A DNA stretch of 64,000 nucleotides from Scylla paramamosain (GCF_035594125.1 NW_026973746.1:240001-304000); one strand, 5' to 3'. Positions 10,585 to 23,075 are shown, numbered from the stretch's first letter. Numbers and translations are program-made. Notes: generated by a model not told the origin, from the sequence alone.

Positions 10585-11200
10585 AATCAGTAGGGAAGGG
10601 AAAAAAAAAAACTAAGGAAAAAGTTGAACTGATTAATTGACGAAGGGAAGAAAAGAGGGATGAAAAAGGTTTAGGAGGAAAGAAAATGGGTAAGGAAGGA
10701 ATACTTAGGACAATGAGGGCAGATGATGGAGATGAGAGAAGCTTGTGTGAGGGATCAGAGAAGGAGGAAATGGGAGGGAATGGAGGAAAGAAGGATGGGA
10801 CAGGGAAGAAAGGACGTAAGAAAAGAAGGGAATGAAGAAAAAAGGGGAAGATAGGAAGAAAAGGGTATAGAAAAGGAAAATAATATAGACAGGAGGGAGA
10901 AATATAAGAAAATAATAAAGAAGAGAGGAAATGGAAGAAAAGATGAATGGAAGAGGGAGAAAAGGTGCAGAGAAGAGAGAGAAAATGGAGAAAAGAAGGA
11001 AAAGACAGGAAAAAAGTGCAGAAGAAAGGAAGGGGAACGGAGGAAAGAACTGGGACAAGGAGGAATGGGAAGGAAAAAAGGAAAGAGGAATGGGGCCAGA
11101 GGAGGAAAGAGTTTAGGAAGGGAAGGGAAGGAAAGAAAGAGAAGGAGAGAAGGATGGGATGGGAAAAAAGGTTTGAGAAGAGTTTCAGACAGATAAAAGA
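10585..11200. repeat. About 600-base purine-rich tract
   Basis: The top strand is overwhelmingly A and G (AGGAAAG, GGGAAGG motifs) with scattered T and very few C. No repeat unit persists. The open frames on both strands are composition effects (K/E/R-rich or F/S/P-rich). Confidence 0.8.
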
Positions 11201-11245
11201 AAAATTTTTAAAACTTATTATAAACAATGCATATGTAAATTTAAG

Positions 11246-11363
<118 letters not shown>

Positions 11364-11464
11364 TGCAAATTAAATGCCGTTTAATGAAATCGCCAATGAT
11401 TGCTTATCTTTAGACCATTACTCTTATTTTATGCTCGAGTAAAAAAAAAAAGAAAAAGAAAAGA

Positions 11465-11579
11465 AAAAAAGCTTAATTAGAAAAGTTTGCTGCTCATAAC
11501 AGACGCTTAAGGCTTGTTCATCTTTACACCAAGTTATCTTTGGCAAATCTGTTTTTCATGGCGTTAATTAAGCTTTTTT
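11465..11579. repeat. Inverted repeat with 15-base perfect arms
   Basis: AAAAAAGCTTAATTA (11465-11479) is the exact reverse complement of TAATTAAGCTTTTTT (11565-11579), with 85 bases between. Each arm contains a TAATTA-type homeodomain core. It may be a regulatory pair or a remnant of an inverted-repeat element. Confidence 0.5.
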
Positions 11580-11616
11580 ATTTTATTTTATTTCCTGGGG
11601 GTGCGTGTGAATGACT

Positions 11617-12007
11617 TAAACACACACACACACACACACACACACACTTTATAGACAAAATGACGAATCACATACTGCAAAATACACGAGTAACAAAATT
11701 TATACAAATGAATAATAAAGAAAGTAACACATAGAACTGAAACACATATCTGTCTGTCAATTGTCTAAATAAAACAACAATGTCATTTTTTTTTTTTTTT
11801 TTAGGTAGAGAAATAGGAGACCTGAAAGGAAGAAAAAAAGAAAAAAAAATAATAACAATAAGAAGAAGAAGAAGAAAACTCAATTCTTTCCTGTATGATT
11901 GAACTTTCCAAGAACGACAAACGGAAAACACTCATTTAACACTCAACGTGAACCTTAAGTGTCGGTCTGTGTGTCTATCTGTGCGTGTGTGTGTGGTGTG
12001 TGTGTGT

Positions 12008-12065
<58 letters not shown>

Positions 12066-12505
12066 TGTTTGAAAGGCGACAATCATCCATCATTTCCACG
12101 CTTCAGACAAACGGATGACTTGACAAGCCTTTCTGATTGGGAGAGCGAGGGCCAGAGTCAGGGAGGCGAGGAAATATAATAACAGACGACCAAGAGGAGG
12201 AGGAGGAGGAGAAGGAGGAGGAGGAGGGAGGAGGAGGAACGGAAAAAAAAAAAACTATCAGTTTTCTCAGATTTTTCAGTGACGTTTTACAACTTCAACT
12301 CCTCCTCCTCCTCGTGGTCCTCCTCCTCCTCCTCCTCCTCCTCCTCTTCCTCGTAACTAGCCGCCATTTTAACCACTAAGAGAGAGAAAGAAAAAAAATA
12401 CTTCAACACAAAGCCTTTCACTGATCTATTCTCTTCCTCGTCCTCTTTCTCCTCCTCCCCCTCCTCCTCCTCCACCTCCTCCTCTTCTTTCTCCTCCTCC
12501 TCTTC
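11617..12505. repeat. Cluster of simple repeats: (CA)n, (GT)n, (AGG)n, (CTC)n
   Basis: CA 11620-11647, GT 11986-12064, AGG 12190-12240 and CTC 12300-12350 with a second CTC block to 12505. AGG and CTC blocks about 100 bases apart are inverted relative to each other. Confidence 0.85.
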
Positions 12506-12922
12506 CTCGCGTTGTTTGAAGAGCCGTGCAGACGGACACTCAATAAGATAAGAAAAGGATGTCTTGGACTTTTTCTTCCCGAGTCTTTTTCTAAACCCTC
12601 CTCTGTGTGTCCTTCTCTCTGTCTCTCTTTCTTTCTCTCTGTCTATCTGTCCGGCTGGTTGGTTATACTACTGGAGAAGGAGGAGGAGGAGGAGGACGAA
12701 AAGGACGAATACAAAGGAATACAAAGAAAGTCCAAACAGCAACAGAGCTCCTTACTAAACTGTTTCGGTAACTATTCTACGCTATTAGTGGGAGAGACAG
12801 GATAATACAGACGCTCCTCCCCACCACTCTCATCACTCTAACCAATACTGCCCAGAAAAAAAAAAGGTTGTATAGGAAAACCACATGAATTTGAGAGGAA
12901 AGTAATAAAGAATTAAGTCTAA

Positions 12923-13786
<864 letters not shown>

Positions 13787-13839
13787 CTAATCATGGAGAA
13801 AGAATAGGAAAGGGAAGTAGCAAGATTTCCACAGCCTTT

Positions 13840-14020
13840 CGTTCAAAATCATCCTAATTAAACGCTGCCACTTTGCCACTTAAGCAGTCAAGAGGGGAAA
13901 CTGACGGACGGAGCTTTTAAACCTCTCAACTCCCCGCCACTTCAAGTCACACGCGTCGCAGGTCAAACGTAGCAAATCAAGTGGAAGCGAGGCCCTTTGC
14001 ACCAAATCACTTGACCTCCA
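13840..14020. promoter_or_regulatory. Candidate regulatory block with four NK-2-type motifs
   Basis: Non-repetitive, with CACTTAA (13877), CACTTCAAGTCAC (about 13938-13950), TCAAGTGG (13977) and CACTTGACC (14008). All fit the NK-2 homeodomain core CACTT[A/G]A, and a TAATTAAA lies upstream. Motif clustering is weak evidence by itself. Confidence 0.2.
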
Positions 14021-14410
14021 TCACACGGACGCAAATGAAGGAGTTAAACAGAAAAAAAAAAAAGACCAGAATCTATTAGTCGGAACTTGAAAGGCTGAAG
14101 GCTAAACATAGACGCACCCTTGACTGGGCCACTGCGACACTGCCTCTCCCAGTAATCAAGATGAGAACGGGAGGGAGAGAAGTGCAAGGAGACGATGAGG
14201 AAACCGACACGTGGATGGGAGGCTGGGGAGAGAGAGTAGGGTAGCATTGGTGTGTTGGGTATTAGTACGAGACAAAAAAATGAGGAAAGACAGGCGTGTG
14301 GAGTGAGTACGAGTGACTGAAAGACTAGGAGGGGTTGGGGAGTGTCTGGAGATGGTGGAGATGAACAAGGAGTGACAGGGTTTGACAGGGAGTGACTATA
14401 GGAGTGCTTT

Positions 14411-14605
14411 GGAGTGAAGAGGAATGAAAATGGGAGTGATTTTGAGTGTTTTGGAGTGACGAGGTGTGAAAATGAGAGTGATTTGGAGTGTTCTGGAGTG
14501 ACGAGATATGAAAACGGCAGTGATTTGGAGTGTTCTGGAGTGACGAGGTATGAAAATGAGAGTGGCTGGGAGGCTTCTGGAGTGAGGAGTATAAAAAGAA
14601 TATGA
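14411..14605 (+). repeat. 42-bp minisatellite, four to five units
   Basis: Unit starts (GGAGTGA) lie at 14411, 14453, 14495, 14537 and 14579, exactly 42 bases apart. Since 42 is a multiple of three, a frame on the plus strand stays open and reads a 14-residue repeat, approximately RYENGSDLECSGVT. No start context or splice signal suggests it is translated. Confidence 0.85.
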
Positions 14606-14935
14606 GCGACTAGGAGTGTTTTGAAATGATGAAATTATATGGAGTTGACTGAAATGACTTGAAGTGATAAGAGATGATAAGGAAAGACAAAAAAGTTATT
14701 GAGAGAGGTGAAAAATGACTGCGAGTGACAAGGAATGACTAGCAGTGCCAAGAAACGACAAGGAATGATTAGGAATGAGTGGTAATGACACGTAATCCTA
14801 AAGAGTGCCAAGAGGTCACAGAGAGGAATTAAGAATGACTGAGAATGACACGGAATGATAACCAGCGGCAAGAAACGACAGGGAGTGATTAAGAATGACT
14901 GAGTAACGAGGAATGGCAAGAAACAACCTGGTCAG
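14606..14935 (+). repeat. Degenerate GGAATGACT-like short tandem repeats
   Basis: GAATGA/GAGTGA/AAACGACA words recur every 9-10 bases, apparently a more decayed relative of the preceding 42-bp unit. Confidence 0.6.
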
Positions 14936-14950
14936 GAGAGGAAGGGGAGT

Positions 14951-15222
14951 GAAAGCAGCAGGAACTGGTGATAAAAGAGACACAGAGAGAAACAGAGAGA
15001 CACCAGGGAACTACAAAAGGGATAAATTAGAGGTATAAAATGAGAGGAATGAAAGAGAGCAATTAATGAAGCTTAGAAAAAGGAATGAGGACAACAGAAA
15101 CTGGTGATAAAGGAAGAACAGAAAGCGACAAAGGGACACCAAGGGATTAGAAGAAACTAGAAGTATAATAGGAATGAAAGACAACAAAATAATGATGCAG
15201 AGACAGCGGTAAAGTAAGTAGA
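14951..15222. repeat. Degenerate tandem duplication, period about 136 bp
   Basis: AACTGGTGATAAA at 14963 and 15099 begin two similar blocks sharing GACACCA, ATTAGA and AGGAATGAAAGA in the same order. Confidence 0.6.
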
Positions 15223-15332
15223 AGAATGAGACTTGTTTCTGACACAAAGTAGAGCAGTGGAAGATGCGAAGATGGGCGTAAGGCAAACAGGGACGAAGAA
15301 AACGTAACACGGGTGAAGAAAACGAAACACGG

Positions 15333-15350
15333 ACTACTACTACTACTACT
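15333..15350. repeat. (ACT)n left of LINE copy J3
   Basis: About six ACT units immediately precede the T-run (A tail on the minus strand) of J3. Confidence 0.9.
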
Positions 15351-15483
15351 TTTTTTTTTTTTATGTAGGAGGGACACTGGCCAAGGGCAACAAAAATCCA
15401 ATAAAAAAAAATGCCCACTGAAATGCCAGTCCCATAAAAGGGTCAAAGCAGTAGTCAAAAATTGATGAATAAGTGTCTTGAAA
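15351..15483 (-). pseudogene. Very short jockey-like LINE 3' end (copy J3) inside an ACT array
   Basis: Minus strand begins TTTCAAGACACTTATTC, continues through the terminal residues (WHFSGHFF, LDFCCPWPVSLLHK) and ends CATAAAAAAAAAAAAA. About 130 bases remain. Both flanks are the same triplet microsatellite. Confidence 0.9.
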
Positions 15484-15510
15484 CTACTACTACTACTACT
15501 AACGCTGCTG

Positions 15511-15550
<40 letters not shown>
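15484..15550. repeat. (ACT)n right of LINE copy J3
   Basis: ACT triplets with GCT interruptions start at the truncated 5' end of J3. Confidence 0.95.
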
Positions 15551-15551
<1 letters not shown>

Positions 15552-15865
15552 GCTACTATTACCTACTATTATCTTTATTCTCCATCAGATTTGCATCAAC
15601 AACCACCACCACCACCACCACCACCAGCATGGCAGTAGTAGCAGGAGTAGTGAATGGTCACACGTATGTGGTGACTTCTTGGACTATCAGGCTGCCCTTG
15701 TAGTGTGTTGGACTATCGGTCAACAAGGAGACCTGAAAGTTACGTGGTACAACTATTTTGGTGATAGTAGTGGCTGTAAGTAGTAATAGTAGTTGTAGTA
15801 ATAGTATTAGTAATAGTAGTTATGCGTGTAATGTCAATATGGTCCATTTTGTAACTGTAATTGCA

Positions 15866-16180
15866 AAGATTCTCGACTTTGTTTCTTAAAGGCGTGACGT
15901 AATTAGAGAAAACGTATATATTTTAAGGGACACTAGACTGTACTTCGTTATTCCTGTTTATTGCTATTATACGAGTTTTTTATAGTTTCACTTGTATATA
16001 CTATTTAAATCTACTGTTCTGTGATGTTTAATACTACTAATTATTATGTTTAAGTGAGAGAAGTCAGAGAAAGAGCTATATTTATAATTTTTACGTGTAA
16101 GTAAATTTGTAGGATGCTCGACCTTATGTTTCTTAAATAAGTGACGTAATTAGAGAAAACGTATGTCTTTTAAGGGAGGT
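15866..16180. repeat. Tandem duplication, period about 242 bp
   Basis: A block at 15870 (CTCGAC, then TTTCTTAAA, then GTGACGTAATTAGAGAAAAC) recurs at about 16112 with few changes. Confidence 0.7.
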
Positions 16181-16207
16181 TTTAGTATGTCTTCTATATA
16201 TGTGTGT

Positions 16208-16316
16208 CTTCATTATCACCATCATCTTATTCTTGTTCTTGTTCTTTTTGTTCTTGTTCTTATTCTTGTTCTTGTTGTTCTTCTTAATATTATTATTATT
16301 ATCATTATTATTATTA

Positions 16317-16356
<40 letters not shown>

Positions 16357-16361
16357 ACACA

Positions 16362-16413
<52 letters not shown>
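16208..16413. repeat. (TTCTTG)n, (TTA)n, (CA)n
   Basis: Hexanucleotide TTCTTG to about 16290, TTA 16291-16355, CA 16356-16413. Confidence 0.9.
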
Positions 16414-16415
<2 letters not shown>

Positions 16416-16498
16416 TAGTAGTAATTATAATAGGAAGAAGAGAAACATGATGATGATGAGGAGGAGGAGGAGGAGGGAGAAAAAATTGTTTAACTTTT

Positions 16499-17060
<562 letters not shown>

Positions 17061-17149
17061 ATTAAAAACATAAAAAAAAAAGCTTCAAAAAACTCCCAAA
17101 AGATGCCAGACAAAGATCAAGATTCAAGATTGTAAACTAGAGAGAGCAT

Positions 17150-17989
17150 TTAGATACAAGATTAGGCTTGAGAAAATGGATGACTCAAGAATAGCAAGGA
17201 AGGTGTACCTGTGGATTGAAAGTGGAAGCAAATGGTGGAAGAGGTGCATGAGAATGACAGACAGGATTGGCTTATAAGTTGTGTAGGCGATGAGAATGGC
17301 TGGGAGGAATCAAAATGAGCGTGAATGGGTGGTAACAAGAGGAGGCAGAGTGGGAGCTGACTGGGATGTGAGAAAATGGAAGAATGAGATAGACAAAGAA
17401 GTGAAATGTATGGGACTGAATGAATGGAAGAATGAGACGGAAAGAAAGAAGACCCTGGAATGGTACAAGGAGAAAGGGGCCCCGAGGTATGAAAGGTAGT
17501 ATGATGGAAGCCTGGGCCGTGATCTCTTCCGAGCGAGGGCACAGTGTATGGATGTGAATGCAAGGAGTTACAGGTGGTCTGAGTCCCGCAGCAAAGTGTG
17601 CCAGATGTGTGACATGGGAGAGGATGAGACGGTGGAACATGTGGTGCTGGAGTGTGTGCAGTATGCCAGAGACAGGAATGAGATGATGCAAGTGATACTG
17701 ACTGAGTTAGGGCATGATAGGAATGAAAGAGTGGAGAAGACAGGAAAGGAGTGGATGGTGTTGCTGGGACTGTGTAGAGAGGCCAATGAAAGGATGACTG
17801 AGGCGGTGAAAGAGTTTCTGGAGAGAATGTGGCGTGCCAGATGTACGAACAGTTACTGTAGATGATGCTGTTTGTTATTTTTTTTTCCCCTTCTACAGGA
17901 GTTGCCGATCCAAAGGCCTGGCTTAAGAATAATCCCGAGCTACCTGTACCATCAAGATCAAGATCGAGCGTCCATATCAGATGGTGAGT
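17150..17989 (+). mobile_element. 5'-truncated CR1-type LINE copy, head-to-tail with the next copy
   Basis: Nearly identical to the last about 840 bases of the element at 17990-22647, starting at the codons for RYKIRLE in its ORF2. It reads EWVVTRGGRVGADWDVRKWK and then the terminal zinc-binding-like segment CQMCDMGEDETVEHVVLEC. In-frame TAG codons (about 17276 and 17497) and missense changes show it is dead. The 3' UTR is complete: a T-run, CCCCTTCTACAG, ATCAAGATCAAGATCGAG and ATGGTGAGT. The next copy starts right after. Upstream sequence (AAGATCAAGATTCAAGATT, 17112-17130) resembles the element's own 3' tail and might be another remnant. Confidence 0.9.
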
Positions 17990-18126
17990 AAGTAGACAGC
18001 CACAACAGTGAGATAGGAAAGGACAAGCAGTGTGGCGGTGTGTACAAGTGGCTTTGCCTTGCTCTCTGAGTTTTCTCTGAGTTTTGTGGTTTATTTTTCT
18101 TGCCTGTGTGCTGAAATACCCTGAAA

Positions 18127-19004
18127 ATGGTGATGAGCGCGTGTGGTTCATGCGAAGAGAGTGTGACGAACAGGCAAAGGGCTGTGGCATGCGAGAGATG
18201 CATGGCCTGGTTCCATGTAGCCTGTGTGGGCATGAGGGAGGCCAACATGAAGGCGCTGGGGTTCGAGCTTCTGGTGTTCCTCTGCAGGGAATGCCTGAGC
18301 AAGAGCCTCAATGAATGGAGGAACCAGGATGAGGAAAAAGAAGAGAGAGTGAAGCAGAGCACCCAGACAGAAAACCTGATGAAAGAGGCAGAAGCACAGA
18401 CGACGAAGACTGAAGAGAGAAAAGACCAGCAAGAAGTGGTGGAAGTGGCCAGAACAGACAGACGCCAAGGAAGAAGAGAATGGTAGTCAAGAAAGCCCCA
18501 GTACGTGTCATTGGAGACAGCATGGTAAGGAAGACTCCCGACTTTGTGGGAAGGGAAATTGAGTGCACCAGCATGGGAGGTGCTAAGACTCCAAGACGTC
18601 AAGAGGAAAGTCAAGGAAGAAGTGCAAGAAATGGAAGAGAGAAGCCTGCTAGTTGTCCAAGGAGGAGGCAACAACTTAGTAGAGGCAGGTGCTGAAGACA
18701 CGGTAAAGGAAGTGATAGAAGCAGTGAGGGCAGCAAAAGAGAAGAAGATGTGTGTGGCTGTGGTGGGGGTCCTGCGGCGCCCACGGAAGGAGTGCAGTAT
18801 GAGAAGGTCAGAAGAGAAACGAACCGCAAGATATGCATGGAACTCATGAAGGTTAAGATGGAATGGATGGCAGAGAAGAAGGGCAACGTGAGCTTCCTGG
18901 ACATGGATGGGATCCTTGACCAGGACAAATTCTTCGGGAGAGACGGGGTCCACCTCAACCACAACGGGAATGAGAGGCTAGGACGTCGACTGCTGAGTGG
19001 ATGA
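18127..19004 (+). pseudogene. CR1-type LINE ORF1: PHD finger + SGNH/GDSL esterase, frameshifted
   Basis: Start ATG at 18127. A C4HC3 PHD finger is complete: C6, C9, C22, C25, H30, C33, C53, C56 of the first frame, with a W two residues before H30. A charged E/K/Q-rich linker follows, then an SGNH hydrolase: block I VRVIGDSMV near 18507, block III-like VVQGGGNNL near 18655 (GGNN where GxND is usual), block V DGVHLN near 18944. The domains lie in frames 1, 0, 1, 0, so at least three indels (about 18450-18490, 18560, 18775) break the ORF. In CR1 elements ORF1 is thought to bind nucleic acid and proteins during retrotransposition. Protein function is lost here. Confidence 0.85.
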
Positions 19005-19102
19005 GGGCGAGGCAGGTGTGTTGTGTGGACGACGCATGACGAGGAGGACCCACTGATGTCAGCAAACATGGAAGAAAAGAGACTAACCAGGCAAGTAAAT
19101 GT

Positions 19103-22100
19103 GTGAAGATTGGCTGTATGAATGTGAGAGGATGGGGTGTGGGCAAGTTTGAGGATGTATGCAAGGAGCTCAGGGAGTGGAGGTTCGACTTAGTCGGGCT
19201 CACTGAGACTCACCTGAGAGATGATGTACGAATGGAGGGATGCGAGTATGTTATGATTGGAAAGGGGCGTAAGGCACAGGAAACACTGGGAGGAGGCGTA
19301 GCCCTACTCTATAAGAAAGAAAGAGGACTGAAAGTAGAGGAGATTGATGTGGGGGAGTGTACAAGTAGTGAGGATGTGCTTGCATTAAGAGTGGAATGCA
19401 TGGATGGTCGTGGCAGACCAGAGAAGGTGGTACTGGTGGTAGCGTACATGACTGTCATGGGTGAAAGAGCAGAGAGGGAAAATAGGAGGAAGTATGACAT
19501 ACTTAAGAAAGTTGTGAGAGAGCATGGAGAGGAGAGAGTGCTAATTATGGGTGACATGAATGCACATGTGGGAATACTGGGGGAACAGGTGAACAGGAAT
19601 GGTGAAATGCTTGGAGAGTTTGTTGATGAACTGGAGCTGGAAAATCTGAATGTTACTTTGGCAGAGGGGCGTGTGACTTGGAGTGCAAGAGAACAGGAAT
19701 CGGCAATTGACTACATGTTGGTGAATGGAAGAATGCGTGAAATTGTGTCGCACATGTGGATAGATGAGGATGGTTTGGTTGATATTGTGTCCGATCACAA
19801 CATGCTGGTTGTGGAGTGCTTGATGCAGGGTGGGAATGAAGTGAAAGTGGCAAGTAAGAGAAAGAAGTGGAGACTGAGAGATGTAGGGTGGGAGAACTTT
19901 CAGGTTGATCTGAGTGAGAGAAGCTGGGACGACGAAAGTGTGCATGACGTGGAGCATCTGAATGAGAAACTGGTTGAGGACGTGAGGGGTGCTGCTGAGA
20001 ACCAGATAGGGTTTGTGAGAGTAGGTAGAAGAAATGTATGTATGTAGAATGTATGTAAACCATGGTGGAATGATGAAATCAGAGCAGCTAGGAAGGAGCG
20101 AAAGAGAATGAGTAGACAGTGTAGATGGCTGAGGAAAAAGAGGCATGAAAGCGATGAGGCAGAGAATGAGTATCAGAATGCATGGACAGCGTATGTGAAG
20201 CAGCAGCGGTTCACAAGACGAATGATAATGAATGCTAAAGTGAAGAGTGAAAGGAGCGTGATTCAATCTTTAAGGGAGAAAGGTATGGAAGGTGGCCGTG
20301 AATGGTACAAGTTCATGAGAGGTGAGAATATGTCAGGCAGTGTTGGTGTGGAGAGTCTAAAAGTGGAGGGTGTAGTTATAACAGAGAAGGATGGAATCAG
20401 GGAGGCAATCAAAGGGTTCTGGGAAGAAGTAGGTGGGGTAGGTGAGATGTTTAGTGTGAGAGAAGAATGTGTAACACTGGAAAGGAAGAATGCAGATGAA
20501 CTGGATGAAAGAATCAGTAGGGATGAAGTGGAGAGGTGTGTGAGAAGGCAGAAGAATGGCAAGGCAGCAGGTCCAGATGATATACCCTATGAGTTCTACA
20601 AGAATGGTGGGGAGGTAGTGATAGACAGAATGACTGAGTTATTCAACCGAGTGTGGGATGAAGAGAGAGTGCCAAGAAAGTGGAATGAGAGCCGAGTGTG
20701 TCTGTTGCATAAGGGAGGATTTAAGAGTAAGAATGAGCTGAAGAACTACAGGCCAATTGCATTAGTGAATACAATAGGTAAAGTTTTCAGTGCAGTGTTG
20801 AATGAGAGACTGTGTAAATGGATTGAGAGAGCTGGAGTGCTGGGTGAAGAACAGAATGGTTTTCGTAGGGACAGGAGAGCTGAGGACAATATGTTTGTGG
20901 TGAATGAAATGATTGAGAAGAAAAAGAAGGATGGGGGTAAATTGTACCTAGGTTTTTTGGATATAGAGAAAGCTTATGATAGAGTGAACAGAGAAATGTT
21001 AGGTAGAGTCTTAGAAAAGATTGGATTGAGTGCAAAGATAGTTAACATAGTGCAAAGTATGTATGTGGACACAAGAGCTAGATACAGGCTAGGAGACATA
21101 GAAACAGACTGGGTGAAGAGTGAGAGAGGAGTTAGGCAGGGCTGTATATTGTCACCAACCCTTTTTAGCCTGTATACAGAGGAGCTAGCAGCCAGGATGA
21201 GAAGAATGAATGTAGGGGTAAGTGTGGGGAATGATAAAGTATGTGTGCTCCTTTATGCAGATGATGTAGTTGTTATGAGTGAATCGGCAGATGAGCTTCA
21301 AAGTTTGTTGGATGTAGTGGATGGCTATGGTAAAGACTTTGGAGTAAGGTTTAGCAGTGAGAAAAGCAAAGTAATGATTGTGAATAGATCAGAGGATGAA
21401 AGTAATGTGGTATGGAGACTTGGAGAGAATGAGTTGAGACAGGTGCAAGAATACAAGTACTTAGGGATGTGGATGAGTCCTAGTGGGTGTGCAAAGGCAA
21501 AGAATGAAAAGATAAGTATGGTAAACCAGTGGGTAGGTCGATTGGGAAGCGCGGCAAGGATGAGAGCAAGTAAGTATGATGTGTTGAGAGAAGTGTGGAA
21601 GAGTGTGGCTGTGCCATGTATAATGTATGGTATGGATGTGATTACATGGAATGAAAGTGAAATTGATAAGTTAGAAGTGGGCCAGAATAGAGTAGCAAGG
21701 ATGGCACTGAGTGCACCGAGGTGCACAGCAGTTGAAGCCTTGAGAGGTGACATGGGATGGAGCACCTTCAGAGAAAGACTGACAAAAGCCACACTTAGGT
21801 ACAAGATTAGGCTTGAGAGAATGGATGATGCAAGAATAGCAAGGAAGGTGTACCTGTGGAATGAAAGTGGAAGCAAATGGAGGAAGAGATGCATGAGAAT
21901 GACAGACAGGAATGGATTGCAAGTTGTGTGGGCGATAAGAATGGCTGGTAGGAATCAAAATGAGCGTGAATGGGTGGTAACAAGAGGAGGCAGAGTGGGA
22001 GCCGAATGGGATGTGAGAAAATGGAAGAATGAGATAGACAAAGAAGTGAAATGTGTGGGACTGAATGAATGGAAGAATGAAATGGAAAGAAAGAAGACCC

Positions 22101-22507
22101 TGGAATGGTACAAGGAGAAAGAGGCCCCGAGGTATGAAAGGTGGTATGATGGAAGCCTGGGCGGTGATCTTCTCTTCCGAGCGAGGGCACAGTGTATGGA
22201 TGTGAATGCAAGGAGTTACAGGTGGTCTGAGTCCCGCAGCAAAGTGTGCCAGATGTGTGACATGGGAGAGGATGAGACGGTGGAACATGTGGTGCTGGAG
22301 TGTGTGCAGTATGCCAGAGACAGGAATGAGATGATGCAAGTGATACTGACTGAGTTAGGGCATGATAGGAATGAAAGAGTGGAGAAGACAGGAAAGGAAT
22401 GGATGGTGTTGTTGCTGGGACTGTGTAGAGAGGCGAATGAAAGGATGATTGAGGCGGTGAAAGAGTTTCTGGAGAGAATGTGGCGTGCCAGGTGTATGAA
22501 CAATTAG
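19103..22507 (+). pseudogene. CR1-type LINE ORF2: endonuclease + reverse transcriptase, one internal stop
   Basis: One frame of 1134 codons, interrupted only by TAG at 20045-20047. The APE-type endonuclease has intact key residues: N7, E35 (LTETH), D151 and N153 (MGDMNAH), D203 (AIDYM), and D231 and H232 (SDHNM). After the stop the frame continues to the reverse transcriptase: GKAAGPDDIP, YRPIALVN, motif A FLDIEKAYDRV, motif B RGVRQGCILSPTLFSLY and motif C YADD at about 21254-21265. The carboxyl end has a CxxC...HxxxxC finger (CQMCDMGEDETVEHVVLEC), usual in CR1-like ORF2. The product would nick target DNA and prime reverse transcription. The stop lies in a 15-base in-frame tandem duplication, so it looks recent. 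Confidence 0.9.
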
Positions 22508-22556
22508 GATAGAGGATGCTGTTCGTTTCTCTTTTTTTTTTTTTTCCCTTCTACAG

Positions 22557-22641
22557 GAGTTGCCGATCCAAAGGCCTGGCTTAAGAGTGATCCCGAGCTA
22601 CCTGTACCATCAAGATCAAGATCGAGCGTCCATTTTAGATG
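22557..22641 (+). other. Exon-like block in LINE 3' UTR (85 nt)
   Basis: A T-run followed by CCCTTCTACAG (22546-22556) is a strong 3' splice-site match. Exactly 85 bases later ATG|GTGAGT (22639-22647) is a strong 5' splice-site match. The truncated copy has the same arrangement: acceptor AG at 17897-17898, donor GT at 17984-17985, again 85 bases. Whether splicing occurs is unknown. Confidence 0.5.
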
Positions 22642-22716
22642 GTGAGTCTGCGTACAAAATTGCATGGGAGGGATTGATAGAGGCAGCCACAATTATCCAT
22701 CATCATCGGCGACACC

Positions 22717-23075
22717 ATGGCTCTTGAGAAGGTAACATGGCTACCATTCTACACTCACATCATCTGGCTATCAACACACACGAGAATGGCGGCGGTGCGG
22801 AGGTGTAAATAGGGAAAATAGGCGTATATGTGAGGGCGGGTGGCGGGGATCCTATGGCGGAAAATCGAGGGATGATCGAGGGTGATGCCCCACCATTATT
22901 AATTACTCCTTTAATTAGCGATGTACAACACACACACCTGCCCGCCAGTAAGAAGCAGGTGTGGGCGGCCATCTTGAGCCCTAAGGGACGAGGGGACAAG
23001 GGGAAATAAGGGAAATATGGCTCAAAATGCCTCCTTATTTTATTGTATTTTCGATTTTTTTTTTTTAGGTATGGA

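Larger units (their letters stand above)
17990..22647 (+). mobile_element. Near full-length CR1-type LINE (non-LTR retrotransposon)
   Basis: Order: about 135 bases of 5' UTR, ORF1 with a PHD finger and SGNH esterase (18127-19004), ORF2 with APE endonuclease and reverse transcriptase (19103-22507), and a 140-base 3' UTR ending in ATCAAG repeats and ATGGTGAGT. The PHD-plus-esterase ORF1 is an established hallmark of the CR1 group. There is no LTR and no poly(A) tail. Multiple ORF1 frameshifts and one ORF2 stop make it non-autonomous. The nearly intact ORF2 and the close match to the upstream copy suggest fairly recent insertion. Confidence 0.9.

Noticed and set aside
17162..18962. Minus-strand frames of over 330 codons opposite the CR1-type LINE
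   Set aside because: Antisense shadows of conserved LINE ORFs.
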